From: Sulfitobacter delicatus
GTDB lineage: Bacteria; Pseudomonadota; Alphaproteobacteria; Rhodobacterales; Rhodobacteraceae
NCBI RefSeq assembly: GCF_900102535.1
Contig: NZ_FNBP01000009.1
Span: 62,001 to 126,000, forward strand
DNA length: 64,000 bases
Direction of reading: 5' to 3'
Within the stretch, counting starts at the first letter, position 1, and every line of letters starts with the position of its first letter. Both the position numbers and the translations under genes were made by a program. This document shows, piece after piece, positions 49,372 to 58,282 of the stretch. The notes under the pieces were generated by a model. The model had not been told where the DNA came from. It saw only the letters and a list, made by a program, of their open reading frames with translations, and did not search any database.

Positions 49372-51131
49372 GGGTTTATGGCGTCGTCGGTTGGAAAAAC
49401 GCGGGCAAGACCGGGTTGATGGAACGCTTGGTGGCCGAGATCACGGGGCGCGGCTTCACCGTCTCCACCGTCAAACACGCGCATCACACATTCGATGTGG
49501 ACCACCCCGGCAAAGACAGCCACCGCCACCGCATTGCCGGCGCGCGCGAGGTGTTGCTGGCCTCGGGCGCGCGCTTTGCTTTGATGCATGAATTGCGCGG
49601 GGCAGAAGAGCCGCCGCTCGAAGCGCATCTTGCACGTCTCTCGCCGGTCGATCTCGTGTTGGTCGAAGGCTACAAGCGTGACGCGCACCCCAAAGTGGAA
49701 GCCCATCGGGCCGAGACGGGCAACGCGCTGATTGCGCCGGATGATCCGACGGTGCGGGCTGTTGCCAGCGATGTGGTGCTGGAGTTGGATCGACCGGTGT
49801 TCGACCTCAACGACACCAAAGCGGTGGCGGAGTTTATCTTGCGGGAGGTTGGCTTGATCACCGCGCCTGCGAAGCCCGCGACAGCCGCCCCACCGCCCTT
49901 GCGCAATGACTGTTTCGCCTTGCCGCCCGGCGTGCATTGGACCCCGGTGAACGAAGCCTTGGCTCTGCTAAAAGACCGGCTCCATGCCGTTACGGAAGAG
50001 GAGAGCCGACCCGCCGCTGATGCCGGCGGGCGCATTTTGGCGCAAGATGTCACCGCCTCGCGCGCCAACCCACCGCTGCCCAATACCGCCGTTGATGGCT
50101 ATGGCTTTGCCGGCGGGCGCGGTGAGGGACTGCATGAAATGCCCTTGGTCGCAGGACGGGCTGCTGCGGGGGATCGGCCGGGGGCTGTGCCTGCGGGGCA
50201 GGCGATCCGGGTGCTGACGGGCGCGGCGCTGCCGGAGGGGGTCGACACGGTGATCCTGCAAGAAGACGTGACTGCCGATGGCGGTACCCTTCGATTCAAT
50301 GGGCCGGTGAAACAAGGTGCCAACACGCGTAAAGCGGGGGAGGACGTGCAGGCGGGGGACGTGATCCTCTCCGCTGGCGCGTGCGTCGGTCCGGCGGAGC
50401 TGGCGCTCTTGGCAGCGGCGGGAGTAGCCGAGGTCCGATTGCGCAAGCGGTTAAAGGTGGGTGTAATTTCCACGGGCGATGAGTTAGTTGAAATGGGATC
50501 AGAGGCTCGAGACGGGCAAATCTATGATGCCAACCGTCCGATGCTGCTGCAACTGGCCACAGACTTCGGACATGAGGCCGTTGATCTGGGTCGGGTGGCC
50601 GACAATCGCGAAGAGCTTCGGGCGCGGCTGGATGCCGGAGCGGCAGAGGTCGATGTGATCCTGACCAGTGGCGGTGCTTCTGCGGGAGACGAGGACCATG
50701 TCTCTGCGCTACTTACCGAAGCGGGGGCAATGCAACTGTGGCGGATCGCGGTAAAGCCTGGGCGGCCTTTGGCTCTCGGGATGTGGCAGGGCGTGCCGGT
50801 TTTTGGTCTGCCGGGCAATCCGGTGGCGGCGATGGTCTGTACGTTGATCTTTGCGCGGCCCGCGATGGCGTTGCTCGCCGGGGCCGGCTGGGAGGAACCT
50901 CAGGGGTTCGACGTCCCCGCAGCTTTTGAAAAGCGCAAGAAGCCCGGACGGCGCGAGTATCTGCGCGCGCGGATGCGTGGTGGTCGGGCAGAGGTTTTTG
51001 CGTCCGAGGGCTCGGGCCGGATCAGCGGGCTCAGCTGGGCCGAAGGGCTGGTCGAACTGGACGAGGCCGCACGGGACATCAAGCCCGGCGCCATGGTGCG
51101 CTTCATCCCCTACGGAAGCTTCACCGGCTAG
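49368..51131 (+). CDS. MobB-MoeA fusion protein
   Basis: A 587-residue two-domain protein. Residues 1-160 are MobB, with P-loop GWKNAGKTGLMERLV, the KHAHHTFDVDHPGKDSHRHR stretch and LVEGYKRDAHPKVEAHR. Residues of about 185-587 are MoeA, the molybdenum insertase, with NTAVDGYGFAG, VISTGDELVEMGS, DVILTSGGASAGDEDH and VFGLPGNPVAAMVCTLIFA. A Pro/Ala-rich linker (about 162-180) joins them. The fusion links guanylation (MobA/MobB) to metal insertion. It ends the fdhD-mobA operon. Confidence 0.94.
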   Translation: MRVYGVVGWKNAGKTGLMERLVAEITGRGFTVSTVKHAHHTFDVDHPGKDSHRHRIAGAREVLLASGARFALMHELRGAEEPPLEAHLARLSPVDLVLVEGYKRDAHPKVEAHRAETGNALIAPDDPTVRAVASDVVLELDRPVFDLNDTKAVAEFILREVGLITAPAKPATAAPPPLRNDCFALPPGVHWTPVNEALALLKDRLHAVTEEESRPAADAGGRILAQDVTASRANPPLPNTAVDGYGFAGGRGEGLHEMPLVAGRAAAGDRPGAVPAGQAIRVLTGAALPEGVDTVILQEDVTADGGTLRFNGPVKQGANTRKAGEDVQAGDVILSAGACVGPAELALLAAAGVAEVRLRKRLKVGVISTGDELVEMGSEARDGQIYDANRPMLLQLATDFGHEAVDLGRVADNREELRARLDAGAAEVDVILTSGGASAGDEDHVSALLTEAGAMQLWRIAVKPGRPLALGMWQGVPVFGLPGNPVAAMVCTLIFARPAMALLAGAGWEEPQGFDVPAAFEKRKKPGRREYLRARMRGGRAEVFASEGSGRISGLSWAEGLVELDEAARDIKPGAMVRFIPYGSFTG

Positions 51132-51137
51132 CCTGCT

Positions 51138-52208
51138 TCAGTCGAACGTCCCGGCACAGCGGCCCAGCAGCATAAACGCGCGGGCAGTACGGGTGTCTGC
51201 GAGGGCCGAGATTTCCTCATCCGTCGCGTGTTTTTCGAACTCGGCAAAGGTCCGGTCGAAGCGACGCAGGAAGTGATGTGCTGCGTCGCGGAAAATCGGA
51301 TCTTGCCGCATGCGGGCATTCGCCAATGCCAGAGAGGACCGATCGCGGATGCCACCCAGAGGGGCAATCGTCCGACCCCGCGCACCACCTGCGAACTGAC
51401 GCCAGACCTCGGGGCGGGCGCGGTCGGGGCGCAGGTCGTCCATATAGATGCCGTCTTGGCTTAACAGGGTCAGCACATCTTGGGCAGCCTGCACAAGCTG
51501 CGCGGCTGAGCGGTCTTTCAGCGCACGGCGCAGGGCGTTGAAGCCGGCCTGATCCTCCGCAGTTTCGGGGAAGTTCAGCGCACGGGTGAAATCCTCCGCC
51601 GACAGCGGGGCGGACATGTCGCTGGCCTGCGTACCGAGTGCCAGCGTCGGCTGTTCTTCGGGGGCAGGGGGCTGCGGCGCCGGTGCTGCTGCTGGGGCAG
51701 GGCGGGGGGCGTCTTCGTGCGGGCCATGAAGATTGGCGAGGGCAATTTCAGTTTTGCGAGCACTGGCGACCAGTTCGTCCAATTTGCGGGATAGATTGCT
51801 CTCAGTGCCGCCTTTGTTGCCCTGTTGCTGGCCGATGTAAGCATAACGGATTGCGTCAATCGCGGTTTGCAACCGCTGGCTTTCCTCGCGCATCACCTTG
51901 CTCGCACGGGCCGCCGTGGCTGCAACCCAGATCATCGCAACCGGCAGGAAGACGGCGAGCATGGTCATCAGGAAGCGCAGCCCGCCGTCGCCCGTCTCTT
52001 CTGCACCCTCAGGCATCAGGAACAAAAAGAACACGCCAGCACCGAGCAGCCACAACGCGCTAAGCACGATGGCGACCACTTCGATCTCGGTAATAGCGCC
52101 ACCCTTGGGCCGGTCATAAACGCCGAGCGTCGCAGGCCGGGGGCGGGCATTGGCGGGGGCGCCGCCGTCGCCATGGTCGGCAGGCGGCGTCTGGTTCGGG
52201 TCTGTCAT
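51138..52208 (-). CDS. membrane protein of unknown function with coiled-coil segment
   Basis: A 356-residue protein. Two membrane spans (about residues 42-68 and 80-105; EIEVVAIVLSALWLLGAGVF, FLMTMLAVFLPVAMIWVAAT) are followed by a helical stretch (SKVMREESQRLQTAIDAIRY), a Pro/Ala-rich linker and a helical C-terminal domain (about 205-356). I recognise the type only as a conserved membrane protein of this bacterial group. It is 14 bases downstream of greA's stop region, transcribed in the opposite order (its start is next to the greA stop). Confidence 0.78.
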   Translation of the reverse strand: MTDPNQTPPADHGDGGAPANARPRPATLGVYDRPKGGAITEIEVVAIVLSALWLLGAGVFFLFLMPEGAEETGDGGLRFLMTMLAVFLPVAMIWVAATAARASKVMREESQRLQTAIDAIRYAYIGQQQGNKGGTESNLSRKLDELVASARKTEIALANLHGPHEDAPRPAPAAAPAPQPPAPEEQPTLALGTQASDMSAPLSAEDFTRALNFPETAEDQAGFNALRRALKDRSAAQLVQAAQDVLTLLSQDGIYMDDLRPDRARPEVWRQFAGGARGRTIAPLGGIRDRSSLALANARMRQDPIFRDAAHHFLRRFDRTFAEFEKHATDEEISALADTRTARAFMLLGRCAGTFD

Positions 52209-52222
52209 CTGTTCGCTCCTAA

Positions 52223-52693
52223 TCAGGCGTAGACGATTTTAACGACCTCGTAGGATTTCAAACCACCGGGGGTGCGGACCTCGACGGAATCACCTTCTTC
52301 TTTACCAATCAAAGCCCGCGCAATGGGCGATTTGATGTTCAAAAGGCCCTTTTCGATATTGGCTTCGTATTCGCCAACGATCTGATAGGTCTTTTCTTCT
52401 TCGGTGTCTTCGTCAACCAGCGTTACCGTCGCGCCGAACTTGATCGAGCCGGACAGTTTCTTGGGGTCGATCACATCGGCGAGCGAGATCACGCCCTCCA
52501 ACTCTTTGATGCGCCCTTCGATGAAGGACTGCTTTTCCTTAGCGGAATGATACTCGGCATTCTCCGACAGGTCGCCATGTTCACGCGCTTCGGCGATGGC
52601 TTTGATGATGGCAGGCCGCTCCACCGACTTCAGATGCTTGAGTTCGACTTCGAGCGCGGTGTGCCCGTCGCGGGTCATCGGGATCTTTTCCAT
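52223..52693 (-). CDS. greA: transcription elongation factor GreA
   Basis: A 156-residue GreA that stimulates transcript cleavage by backtracked RNA polymerase. Start [10 protein letters not shown] at 52693. The N-terminal coiled coil carries the acidic tip [20 protein letters not shown], and the C-terminal FKBP-like part ends in [18 protein letters not shown]. The same-strand membrane protein gene begins 15 bases after its stop. Confidence 0.95.
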   Translation of the reverse strand: MEKIPMTRDGHTALEVELKHLKSVERPAIIKAIAEAREHGDLSENAEYHSAKEKQSFIEGRIKELEGVISLADVIDPKKLSGSIKFGATVTLVDEDTEEEKTYQIVGEYEANIEKGLLNIKSPIARALIGKEEGDSVEVRTPGGLKSYEVVKIVYA

Positions 52694-52835
52694 GGCGGTG
52701 TGCCTACGTAATGAGGGCCGCACCCGGGGTGAGCCGGGAGGCGGCCGATTGCAGTGTCAACTTGCCAGATACCTGACCCAAACTGCCCCCCGATTGCAAG
52801 GGCTAAGCGGTTTGCGCATCGGCGGTTGCGCGCCA

Positions 52836-53216
52836 TCAGTCGTATTGGACGACCTCATATTCGATCCCATCGGCGTCATGGAAGTAGAACCGTTGGCCCG
52901 GCTCATAGTCGGCGTGGTTTTCTGGTACGAATCCCTGCGCCTGCACTGCCTTTTCGGTGGCGTCGATGTCTTCTACGACAACGGCGACATGGTTCAGCCC
53001 GCCAAGAGTGTGATAGCTGCTGGCTTTCGCCTCGGCTGTGCGGCCTGGGTTGTATAGGGCGACATAACGGTCTTCCGTCCCGACATGTTTGGTATGGCCG
53101 CCTGCCATCGCATCGCCCTCCCATCTGATATGCCAGCCAAAGACGTCCTGCATCCAGGCGGCAGTCGCCGCGGGGTCAGAGACGGTGAAATTCGCGTGTT
53201 CGAGTTGTGCTGGCAT
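52836..53216 (-). CDS. VOC-family (glyoxalase-fold) protein, probable SoxR target
   Basis: A 126-residue protein with two VOC beta-alpha-beta modules: LEHANFTVSDPAATAAWMQD and GLNHVAVVVEDIDATEKAVQ, ending in FYFHDADGIEYEVVQYD. Metal ligands are likely His in LEHANF, His in LNHVAV and Glu in EYEVVQ. It may be a resistance or glyoxalase-like enzyme. The start at 53216 is divergent from a soxR-type gene, with a SoxR-like operator between, so oxidative or redox-cycling induction is expected. Confidence 0.85.
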   Translation of the reverse strand: MPAQLEHANFTVSDPAATAAWMQDVFGWHIRWEGDAMAGGHTKHVGTEDRYVALYNPGRTAEAKASSYHTLGGLNHVAVVVEDIDATEKAVQAQGFVPENHADYEPGQRFYFHDADGIEYEVVQYD

Positions 53217-53259
53217 GACTTTTCCTTTGTCAGTTTTCTTGTGCCACTTAAGGCTAATT

Positions 53260-53277
53260 GCTAAACTTAACTTTAGG
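53260..53277. promoter_or_regulatory. SoxR-like operator between the VOC gene and soxR
   Basis: GCTAAACTTAACTTTAGG matches the published enterobacterial SoxR box CCTCAAGTTAACTTGAGG at 14 of 18 positions and is a near-perfect inverted repeat. On the minus strand it lies between TTGACC (-35-like, 53276-53281) and TAGCCT (-10-like, 53251-53256), a 19-base spacing as in MerR-family targets. That would make the VOC gene SoxR-activated. Confidence 0.65.
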
Positions 53278-53300
53278 TCAAGGGATTTTCGGAGGGGAAA

Positions 53301-53756
53301 GTGGCTGTAAATGAAGGGCTGTCGATTGGGGCTTTGGCCAAGCGCACGGGGCTCGCGGTCTCGGCCATCCGCTATTACGAGGCGCAGGGGCTGATCGCGC
53401 CGTGGCGCAACGCGGGCGGCCAGCGGCGCTTTGACCGGGCCGATCTGCGGCGGCTGAGTTTCATCATGATCGCGCAGCAGTTCGGTTTCACCCTGCCGCA
53501 GATTAAAGCCGAATTGGACCAACTGCCGGGTGGGCGCACGCCGACCAAGGCCGATTGGACCCGCATTTCCCAAAGCTTTCGCGCCGCCTTGGACGCGCGC
53601 ATCACCACGCTGACCAAGCTGCGCGACAACCTTAATGGCTGTATCGGCTGCGGCTGTCTGAGCCTCGAAGCCTGCGCCCTTTATAATCCTGTCGATCGCG
53701 CAGGTGAAAAAGGCCCCGGACCGCGCTATCTGATGGGGGACGAACCGGCGGCCTGA
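53301..53756 (+). CDS. soxR: redox-sensitive MerR-family activator SoxR
   Basis: A 151-residue regulator starting with GTG after GGAGGGG. The MerR helix-turn-helix is SIGALAKRTGLAVSAIRYYE with GGQRRFDRADLRRLSF. A dimerisation helix follows. The 2Fe-2S cysteines are in GCIGCGCLSLEACAL, which gives the CxxCxCx5C spacing of SoxR. The protein senses redox-active compounds through cluster oxidation. An operator-like repeat precedes the divergent VOC gene. Confidence 0.94.
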   Translation: MAVNEGLSIGALAKRTGLAVSAIRYYEAQGLIAPWRNAGGQRRFDRADLRRLSFIMIAQQFGFTLPQIKAELDQLPGGRTPTKADWTRISQSFRAALDARITTLTKLRDNLNGCIGCGCLSLEACALYNPVDRAGEKGPGPRYLMGDEPAA

Positions 53757-53882
53757 AGGGTCGCGCGTCATGTTATGTCGCCAGACCGATGTTTTGCGCA
53801 ATAAACGCAGGGTCGCGATTGCATTGCGTGCGGCGGTGGTTTAGCCAAATCCAAACCGAATTTGCCGTGAGGGAGCACCACA

Positions 53883-55535
53883 ATGGCCGAGATTGAACGC
53901 GAAGCGATGGAATATGACGTTGTGATCGTCGGCGCCGGGCCTGCTGGCCTGTCGGCAGCGATCCGGCTCAAGCAATTGGACGCCGATTGCAATGTTGTGG
54001 TGTTGGAAAAAGGCTCCGAAGTGGGCGCGCATATCCTCTCGGGCGCGGTGCTCGACCCCTGCGGCCTTAACAAGCTGATCCCCGACTGGAAGGAAAAGGG
54101 CGCGCCGCTGAACGTGCCAGTGAAGGAAGACAACTTCTACGTTCTGGGCGAGGCGGGCAAGCTGCGCCTGCCGAACTTCGTCATGCCCCCGCTGATGAGC
54201 AACCACGGCAATTACATCGTCTCCATGGGCAACGTCTGCCGTTGGATGGCCGAACAGGCCGAGGAACTGGGTGTCGAGATTTTCCCCGGGATGGCGTGCT
54301 CCGAACTGGTCTTCGGCGAGAACGGCGAGGTCAAAGGTGTCGTCGCGGGCGAGATGGGCAAGAATGCCGACGGCACACCGGGGCCGAGCTACGAGCCCGG
54401 CATGGAACTGCACGGCAAGTATGTCTTCCTCTCCGAGGGCGTGCGCGGCAGCCTGTCGAAGCAGGTGATCGCGAAATACGGTCTCGACGCGGATTCCGAG
54501 CCGCAGAAATTCGGCCTCGGCATGAAGGAAATCTGGGAGATCGATCCCGCCAAGCATAATGAGGGCGAAGTCACCCACACGATGGGCTGGCCGCTGGGCA
54601 CGAAGAACACCGGCGGGACGTTCATCTACCACCTCGATAACAATCAGGTCTACGTGGGCATGATCGTCGATCTGAATTACAAGAACCCACATCTCTATCC
54701 CTACATGGAGTTCCAGCGGTTCAAGCATCACCCGATGGTGGCCGAACTGCTCAAGGGCGGCAAACGCGTGGCCTATGGCGCCCGCGCGGTGACCAAGGGC
54801 GGTTATCAGTCCATGCCCAAGGCGGCCTTCCCCGGCGGCATGTTGCTCGGCTGCTCGGTCGGGTTAGTGAACCTGCCGCGGATCAAGGGCAATCACAACG
54901 CCATGCTTTCGGGCATCGCGGCGGCCGAAGCCGCGCATGAGGCGATCGCGGCGAACCGTGGCGGTGACGTGCTTGATAACTACGACGCGGAACTGCGCAA
55001 TGGCGCGGTCGGCGATGATCTCAAGCGGGTGCGCAACGTCGCGCCTCTGAACGGACGGTTCGGCCTGCTGGGCGGCCTAACCGTGGGCGGCTTCGACATG
55101 TGGACCAACACGCTGGGCTTCTCGCTGCTGGGCACGTTGAAACACGGGAAGTCCGACGCTGAGGCGACCGAGCCTGCCGACAAGCACAAGAAGATCGATT
55201 ACCCCAAGCCCGACGGCAAGCTGAGCTTCGACCGTCTGACCAACGTCGCCTTCTCCTTCACCAACCATGAGGAAAGCCAGCCCGCGCATCTGACGCTGAA
55301 GGACCCTTCGATTCCGGTGCAGCACAACCTGCCGAAATACGCGGGCCCCTCGGCGCGCTATTGTCCGGCGGGGGTCTATGAATTCGTCGAGGACGAAAAG
55401 ACCGGCGAGACGCGCTTCCAGATCAACTTCCAGAACTGCGTGCACTGCAAGACCTGCGACATCAAGGACCCGGCGCAGAACATCGTCTGGACCACCCCGC
55501 AGGGCGGCGACGGGCCGAACTACCCCAATATGTAA
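53883..55535 (+). CDS. electron transfer flavoprotein-ubiquinone oxidoreductase
   Basis: A 550-residue ETF-QO that passes electrons from acyl-CoA dehydrogenases via ETF to ubiquinone at the inner membrane. The FAD motif is VVIVGAGPAGLSAAIRL near the N-terminus. Quinone/membrane region: SNHGNYIVSMGNVCRWMAEQ and onward. The C-terminal 4Fe-4S site has Cys in ARYCPAGVYEF and NCVHCKTCDIKDP. Length matches the family. A strong terminator follows. It fits functionally with the acyl-CoA dehydrogenase at 42.6 kb. Confidence 0.95.
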   Translation: MAEIEREAMEYDVVIVGAGPAGLSAAIRLKQLDADCNVVVLEKGSEVGAHILSGAVLDPCGLNKLIPDWKEKGAPLNVPVKEDNFYVLGEAGKLRLPNFVMPPLMSNHGNYIVSMGNVCRWMAEQAEELGVEIFPGMACSELVFGENGEVKGVVAGEMGKNADGTPGPSYEPGMELHGKYVFLSEGVRGSLSKQVIAKYGLDADSEPQKFGLGMKEIWEIDPAKHNEGEVTHTMGWPLGTKNTGGTFIYHLDNNQVYVGMIVDLNYKNPHLYPYMEFQRFKHHPMVAELLKGGKRVAYGARAVTKGGYQSMPKAAFPGGMLLGCSVGLVNLPRIKGNHNAMLSGIAAAEAAHEAIAANRGGDVLDNYDAELRNGAVGDDLKRVRNVAPLNGRFGLLGGLTVGGFDMWTNTLGFSLLGTLKHGKSDAEATEPADKHKKIDYPKPDGKLSFDRLTNVAFSFTNHEESQPAHLTLKDPSIPVQHNLPKYAGPSARYCPAGVYEFVEDEKTGETRFQINFQNCVHCKTCDIKDPAQNIVWTTPQGGDGPNYPNM

Positions 55536-55556
55536 GACGCCAATTACGGCTCACTT

Positions 55557-55591
55557 AAAGGACCGGCATGCACCTGCGTGCCGGTCCTTTT
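55557..55591 (+). terminator. Rho-independent terminator after the ETF-QO gene
   Basis: A 12-bp stem AAAGGACCGGCA (55557-55568) with TGCCGGTCCTTT (55579-55590) and a ten-base loop, ending in TTTT. It lies 22 bases after the ETF-QO stop and before the TPR gene promoter region. Confidence 0.85.
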
Positions 55592-55700
55592 GCGTTCGGG
55601 TCGGCGAAAACCTGTTCGCAGGTCGCTTGAGCAAGTGCGCGCCATTGCGCCCGGGCGCTAGTCTGATAGCCTGAGCGCAAAGCGATAAGAGGCGGTTTGC

Positions 55701-57410
55701 ATGTTTCGGAATGTCCTAGGTTTCACCAGCGTTGCGGCGCTTTGCATCGGCCTGTCTGCGCCGCTCATGGCGCAGTCGATCGCCGGGCCCTATCTGGCCG
55801 GGCGCCATGCGGCGGTGAACAGCGACTACCCCGAGGCCGCCCGCTACTACACCGAAGCACTGGCGCGTGACCCCAAGAACGTGGAGTTGATGGAAAGCGC
55901 GGTGCTGTCCTATCTCTCGCTTGGCCGCGTCGACAAGGCGTTGCCCTTAGCGCGCAATATGGTGACGATCGGCACCAAGAGTCAGGTGGCCGAGATGACC
56001 CTCGTGGCCAATCTGGCGAAAGAAGGCGACTACGAGGCGCTGCTAGAGCGTGACAGCGACGCCATTGGCCCTTGGGTCGGCGGGCTGGTGCAGGCTTGGG
56101 CGCATATGGGCGCGGGCGATGTGACCTCCGCCATGAAAGCCTTTGACAGCCTAAGCGAAGAAGCCGGCATGCAGGGGTTCGTGATGTATCACAAAGCCTT
56201 GGCGCTTGCGAGCGTGGGCGACTTTGAAGGCGCAGAAGCCATCTTTGCTGGCGACAATGCAGGCGCCGCGGCCCAGACCCGGCGCGGGGTCATGGCCTAT
56301 GCGGAAATCCTCGGCCAGTTGGGCAAGAATGACGAAGCATTGGCAGTGCTGAAAGACGGGTTTGGCGACGACACGGATCCAGAGATCGACGCGCTGATCG
56401 CGCGGCTCGAACAGGACGATGCGGCCCCTTTCGAGCATATGCCCGACGCAACGGCTGGCATGGCCGAAGTCTTCTTTACCTTCGCCGCCGTGTTGCGCAA
56501 TGAGGCGGCCGGAGATTACTACGTCCTGCTTTATTCCCGCATTGCGCGTTACCTGCGTCCTGACCATATCGACGCGCTTCTGTTGACCGCGAGCCTGCTG
56601 GAAAACCTTGGCGAACATGAGTTGGCCATCGCTGAATACAAAGCGCTCCCCCCCGACAGTCCGGCCTATCACGCTGCCGAACTGGGCCGCGCTGAAGCAC
56701 TCCGTCGCTCGGGCAAGACTGAACAGGCTATCGAAGTGCTGGAGCAGTTGGCACGCAGCCATGGCGATCTGGCTGTTGTGCATTCAACGCTGGGCGACAT
56801 TCTGCGGGCCGAGGAAGACTACGACGCTGCGATTGCTTCTTACGACAAGGCGCTGGATCTGACATCTGATGGAGCGCGCGCCCGTTGGGTGCTCTATTAC
56901 GCACGGGCCATTGCCAAGGAACGCAGCGGCGACTGGGACGGTTCAGAGGCCGATTTCCGCGCCGCGCTTGAGCTCAATCCGGAACAGCCTCAGGTGCTGA
57001 ACTACCTTGGCTATTCGCTGGTTGAGCAAGAACGTAATCTCGACGAAGCGCTCGACATGATCGAACGCGCCGTCGCAGCCAGCCCCGAAAGCGGCTACAT
57101 CGTCGATTCACTGGGCTGGGTGTTTTACCGGTTGGGCCGCTATGAAGAGGCGGTTGAGCAAATGGAGCGGGCAGTGGAGTTGGAGCCGGTCGACCCGGTG
57201 GTCAATGACCATCTGGGCGATGTCTATTGGGCGGTCGGACGCCAGCGCGAAGCCGAGTTCCAATGGCGTCGGGCGCTGTCGTTTGTCGATAAGAGCGATG
57301 CCGACTCTGAAGCCGATCCCGAGCGTATGCGCCGCAAGCTGGAGGTCGGTCTTGATGCTGTTCTGGCCGAAGAGGGCGCCGCGCCGCTGAAGGTTGCCGC
57401 TGACGAATGA
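55701..57410 (+). CDS. secreted or periplasmic TPR-repeat protein
   Basis: A 569-residue protein with a signal peptide (MFRNVLGFTSVAALCIGLSA, cleavage near MAQS) and many tetratricopeptide repeats, for example PEAARYYTEALARDPKNVEL near residue 50 and EAVEQMERAVELEPVDPVVN near residue 485. TPR proteins are scaffolds; no enzyme motif is present. The stop overlaps the ispE start by four bases (ATGA), so the genes are coupled though functionally unlike. Confidence 0.88.
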   Translation: MFRNVLGFTSVAALCIGLSAPLMAQSIAGPYLAGRHAAVNSDYPEAARYYTEALARDPKNVELMESAVLSYLSLGRVDKALPLARNMVTIGTKSQVAEMTLVANLAKEGDYEALLERDSDAIGPWVGGLVQAWAHMGAGDVTSAMKAFDSLSEEAGMQGFVMYHKALALASVGDFEGAEAIFAGDNAGAAAQTRRGVMAYAEILGQLGKNDEALAVLKDGFGDDTDPEIDALIARLEQDDAAPFEHMPDATAGMAEVFFTFAAVLRNEAAGDYYVLLYSRIARYLRPDHIDALLLTASLLENLGEHELAIAEYKALPPDSPAYHAAELGRAEALRRSGKTEQAIEVLEQLARSHGDLAVVHSTLGDILRAEEDYDAAIASYDKALDLTSDGARARWVLYYARAIAKERSGDWDGSEADFRAALELNPEQPQVLNYLGYSLVEQERNLDEALDMIERAVAASPESGYIVDSLGWVFYRLGRYEEAVEQMERAVELEPVDPVVNDHLGDVYWAVGRQREAEFQWRRALSFVDKSDADSEADPERMRRKLEVGLDAVLAEEGAAPLKVAADE

Positions 57411-58282
57411 GCCACGCGGATAGGACGGACCTGCCATCGCGTCCCGGCGCCGCTGGCAGTCGGATGGCTTGGGCCAAAATCAATCTGACCCTTCATGCCA
57501 CCGGCCAGCGCTCCGACGGCTATCATCTGCTCGATTCGCTGGTCGTTCGCGCGGGGATCGGGGATGAGCTGCGGGTTGCACCGAGCGACCGTCTCAGTCT
57601 GACGATCAGCGGGCCGGGGGCAGCCGGTGTGCCGACCGATGCACGCAATTTGGTTTTGAAGGCTGCTGCGTTGTTGGATGCAGATCAGGGTCGTGGCGCA
57701 GCTTTGCATCTGGTTAAGAACCTGCCTGCGGCCGCCGGCATTGGGGGAGGTTCTGCCGATGCCGCAGCAGCATTGCAGCTACTGGCTGCGCATTGGGATT
57801 TGGTCTTGCCTGAGAACTCTGCACAACTCGGCGCGGATGTCCCGGTCTGCCTAGCAGACGGCCCGCAACGTATGCGCGGCGTTGGCGATTTACTGACACC
57901 GCTGCCGGCGTTGCCCGCGTGTCACCTCGTGCTGGTGAACCCCCGCGTCGACGTGCCCACGCCAAGCGTCTTTGCGGCTCTAGACAACAAAACACAGCCT
58001 GCGATGCCAGAGGTCCTCCCTGAGTTCTCCGCTCTGGCCGAGTTTGTCGATTTCCTTCGCGGCCAACGCAATGATCTCGCCGCGCCAGCTATCGCGCGCG
58101 CACCGGTGATCGCGGTTTGCCTCGAAGCGTTGGATGACGCACTTCTGGCCCGAATGTCAGGCTCCGGTGCCACCTGCTTTGGGATCTACGAAACGACTGC
58201 GCAGGCTGAAGCAGCGCGGGCCCGCATCGCGGATGCCAAGCCAAATTGGTGGGTCGCTACTGGCCCGGTCTTAGGCGCTTAA
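57407..58282 (+). CDS. ispE: 4-diphosphocytidyl-2-C-methyl-D-erythritol kinase
   Basis: A 291-residue GHMP kinase of the MEP isoprenoid pathway. AWAKINLTLHATGQRSDGYH holds the conserved Lys and the N-terminal block; the ATP loop is LPAAAGIGGGSADAAAAL; MSGSGATCFGIYE is the C-terminal motif. The N-terminus may start at the internal Met20 (MAWAKINL), but the ATGA overlap supports 57407. Its product stream feeds the polyprenyl synthase encoded convergently next door. Confidence 0.94.
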   Translation: MSHADRTDLPSRPGAAGSRMAWAKINLTLHATGQRSDGYHLLDSLVVRAGIGDELRVAPSDRLSLTISGPGAAGVPTDARNLVLKAAALLDADQGRGAALHLVKNLPAAAGIGGGSADAAAALQLLAAHWDLVLPENSAQLGADVPVCLADGPQRMRGVGDLLTPLPALPACHLVLVNPRVDVPTPSVFAALDNKTQPAMPEVLPEFSALAEFVDFLRGQRNDLAAPAIARAPVIAVCLEALDDALLARMSGSGATCFGIYETTAQAEAARARIADAKPNWWVATGPVLGA

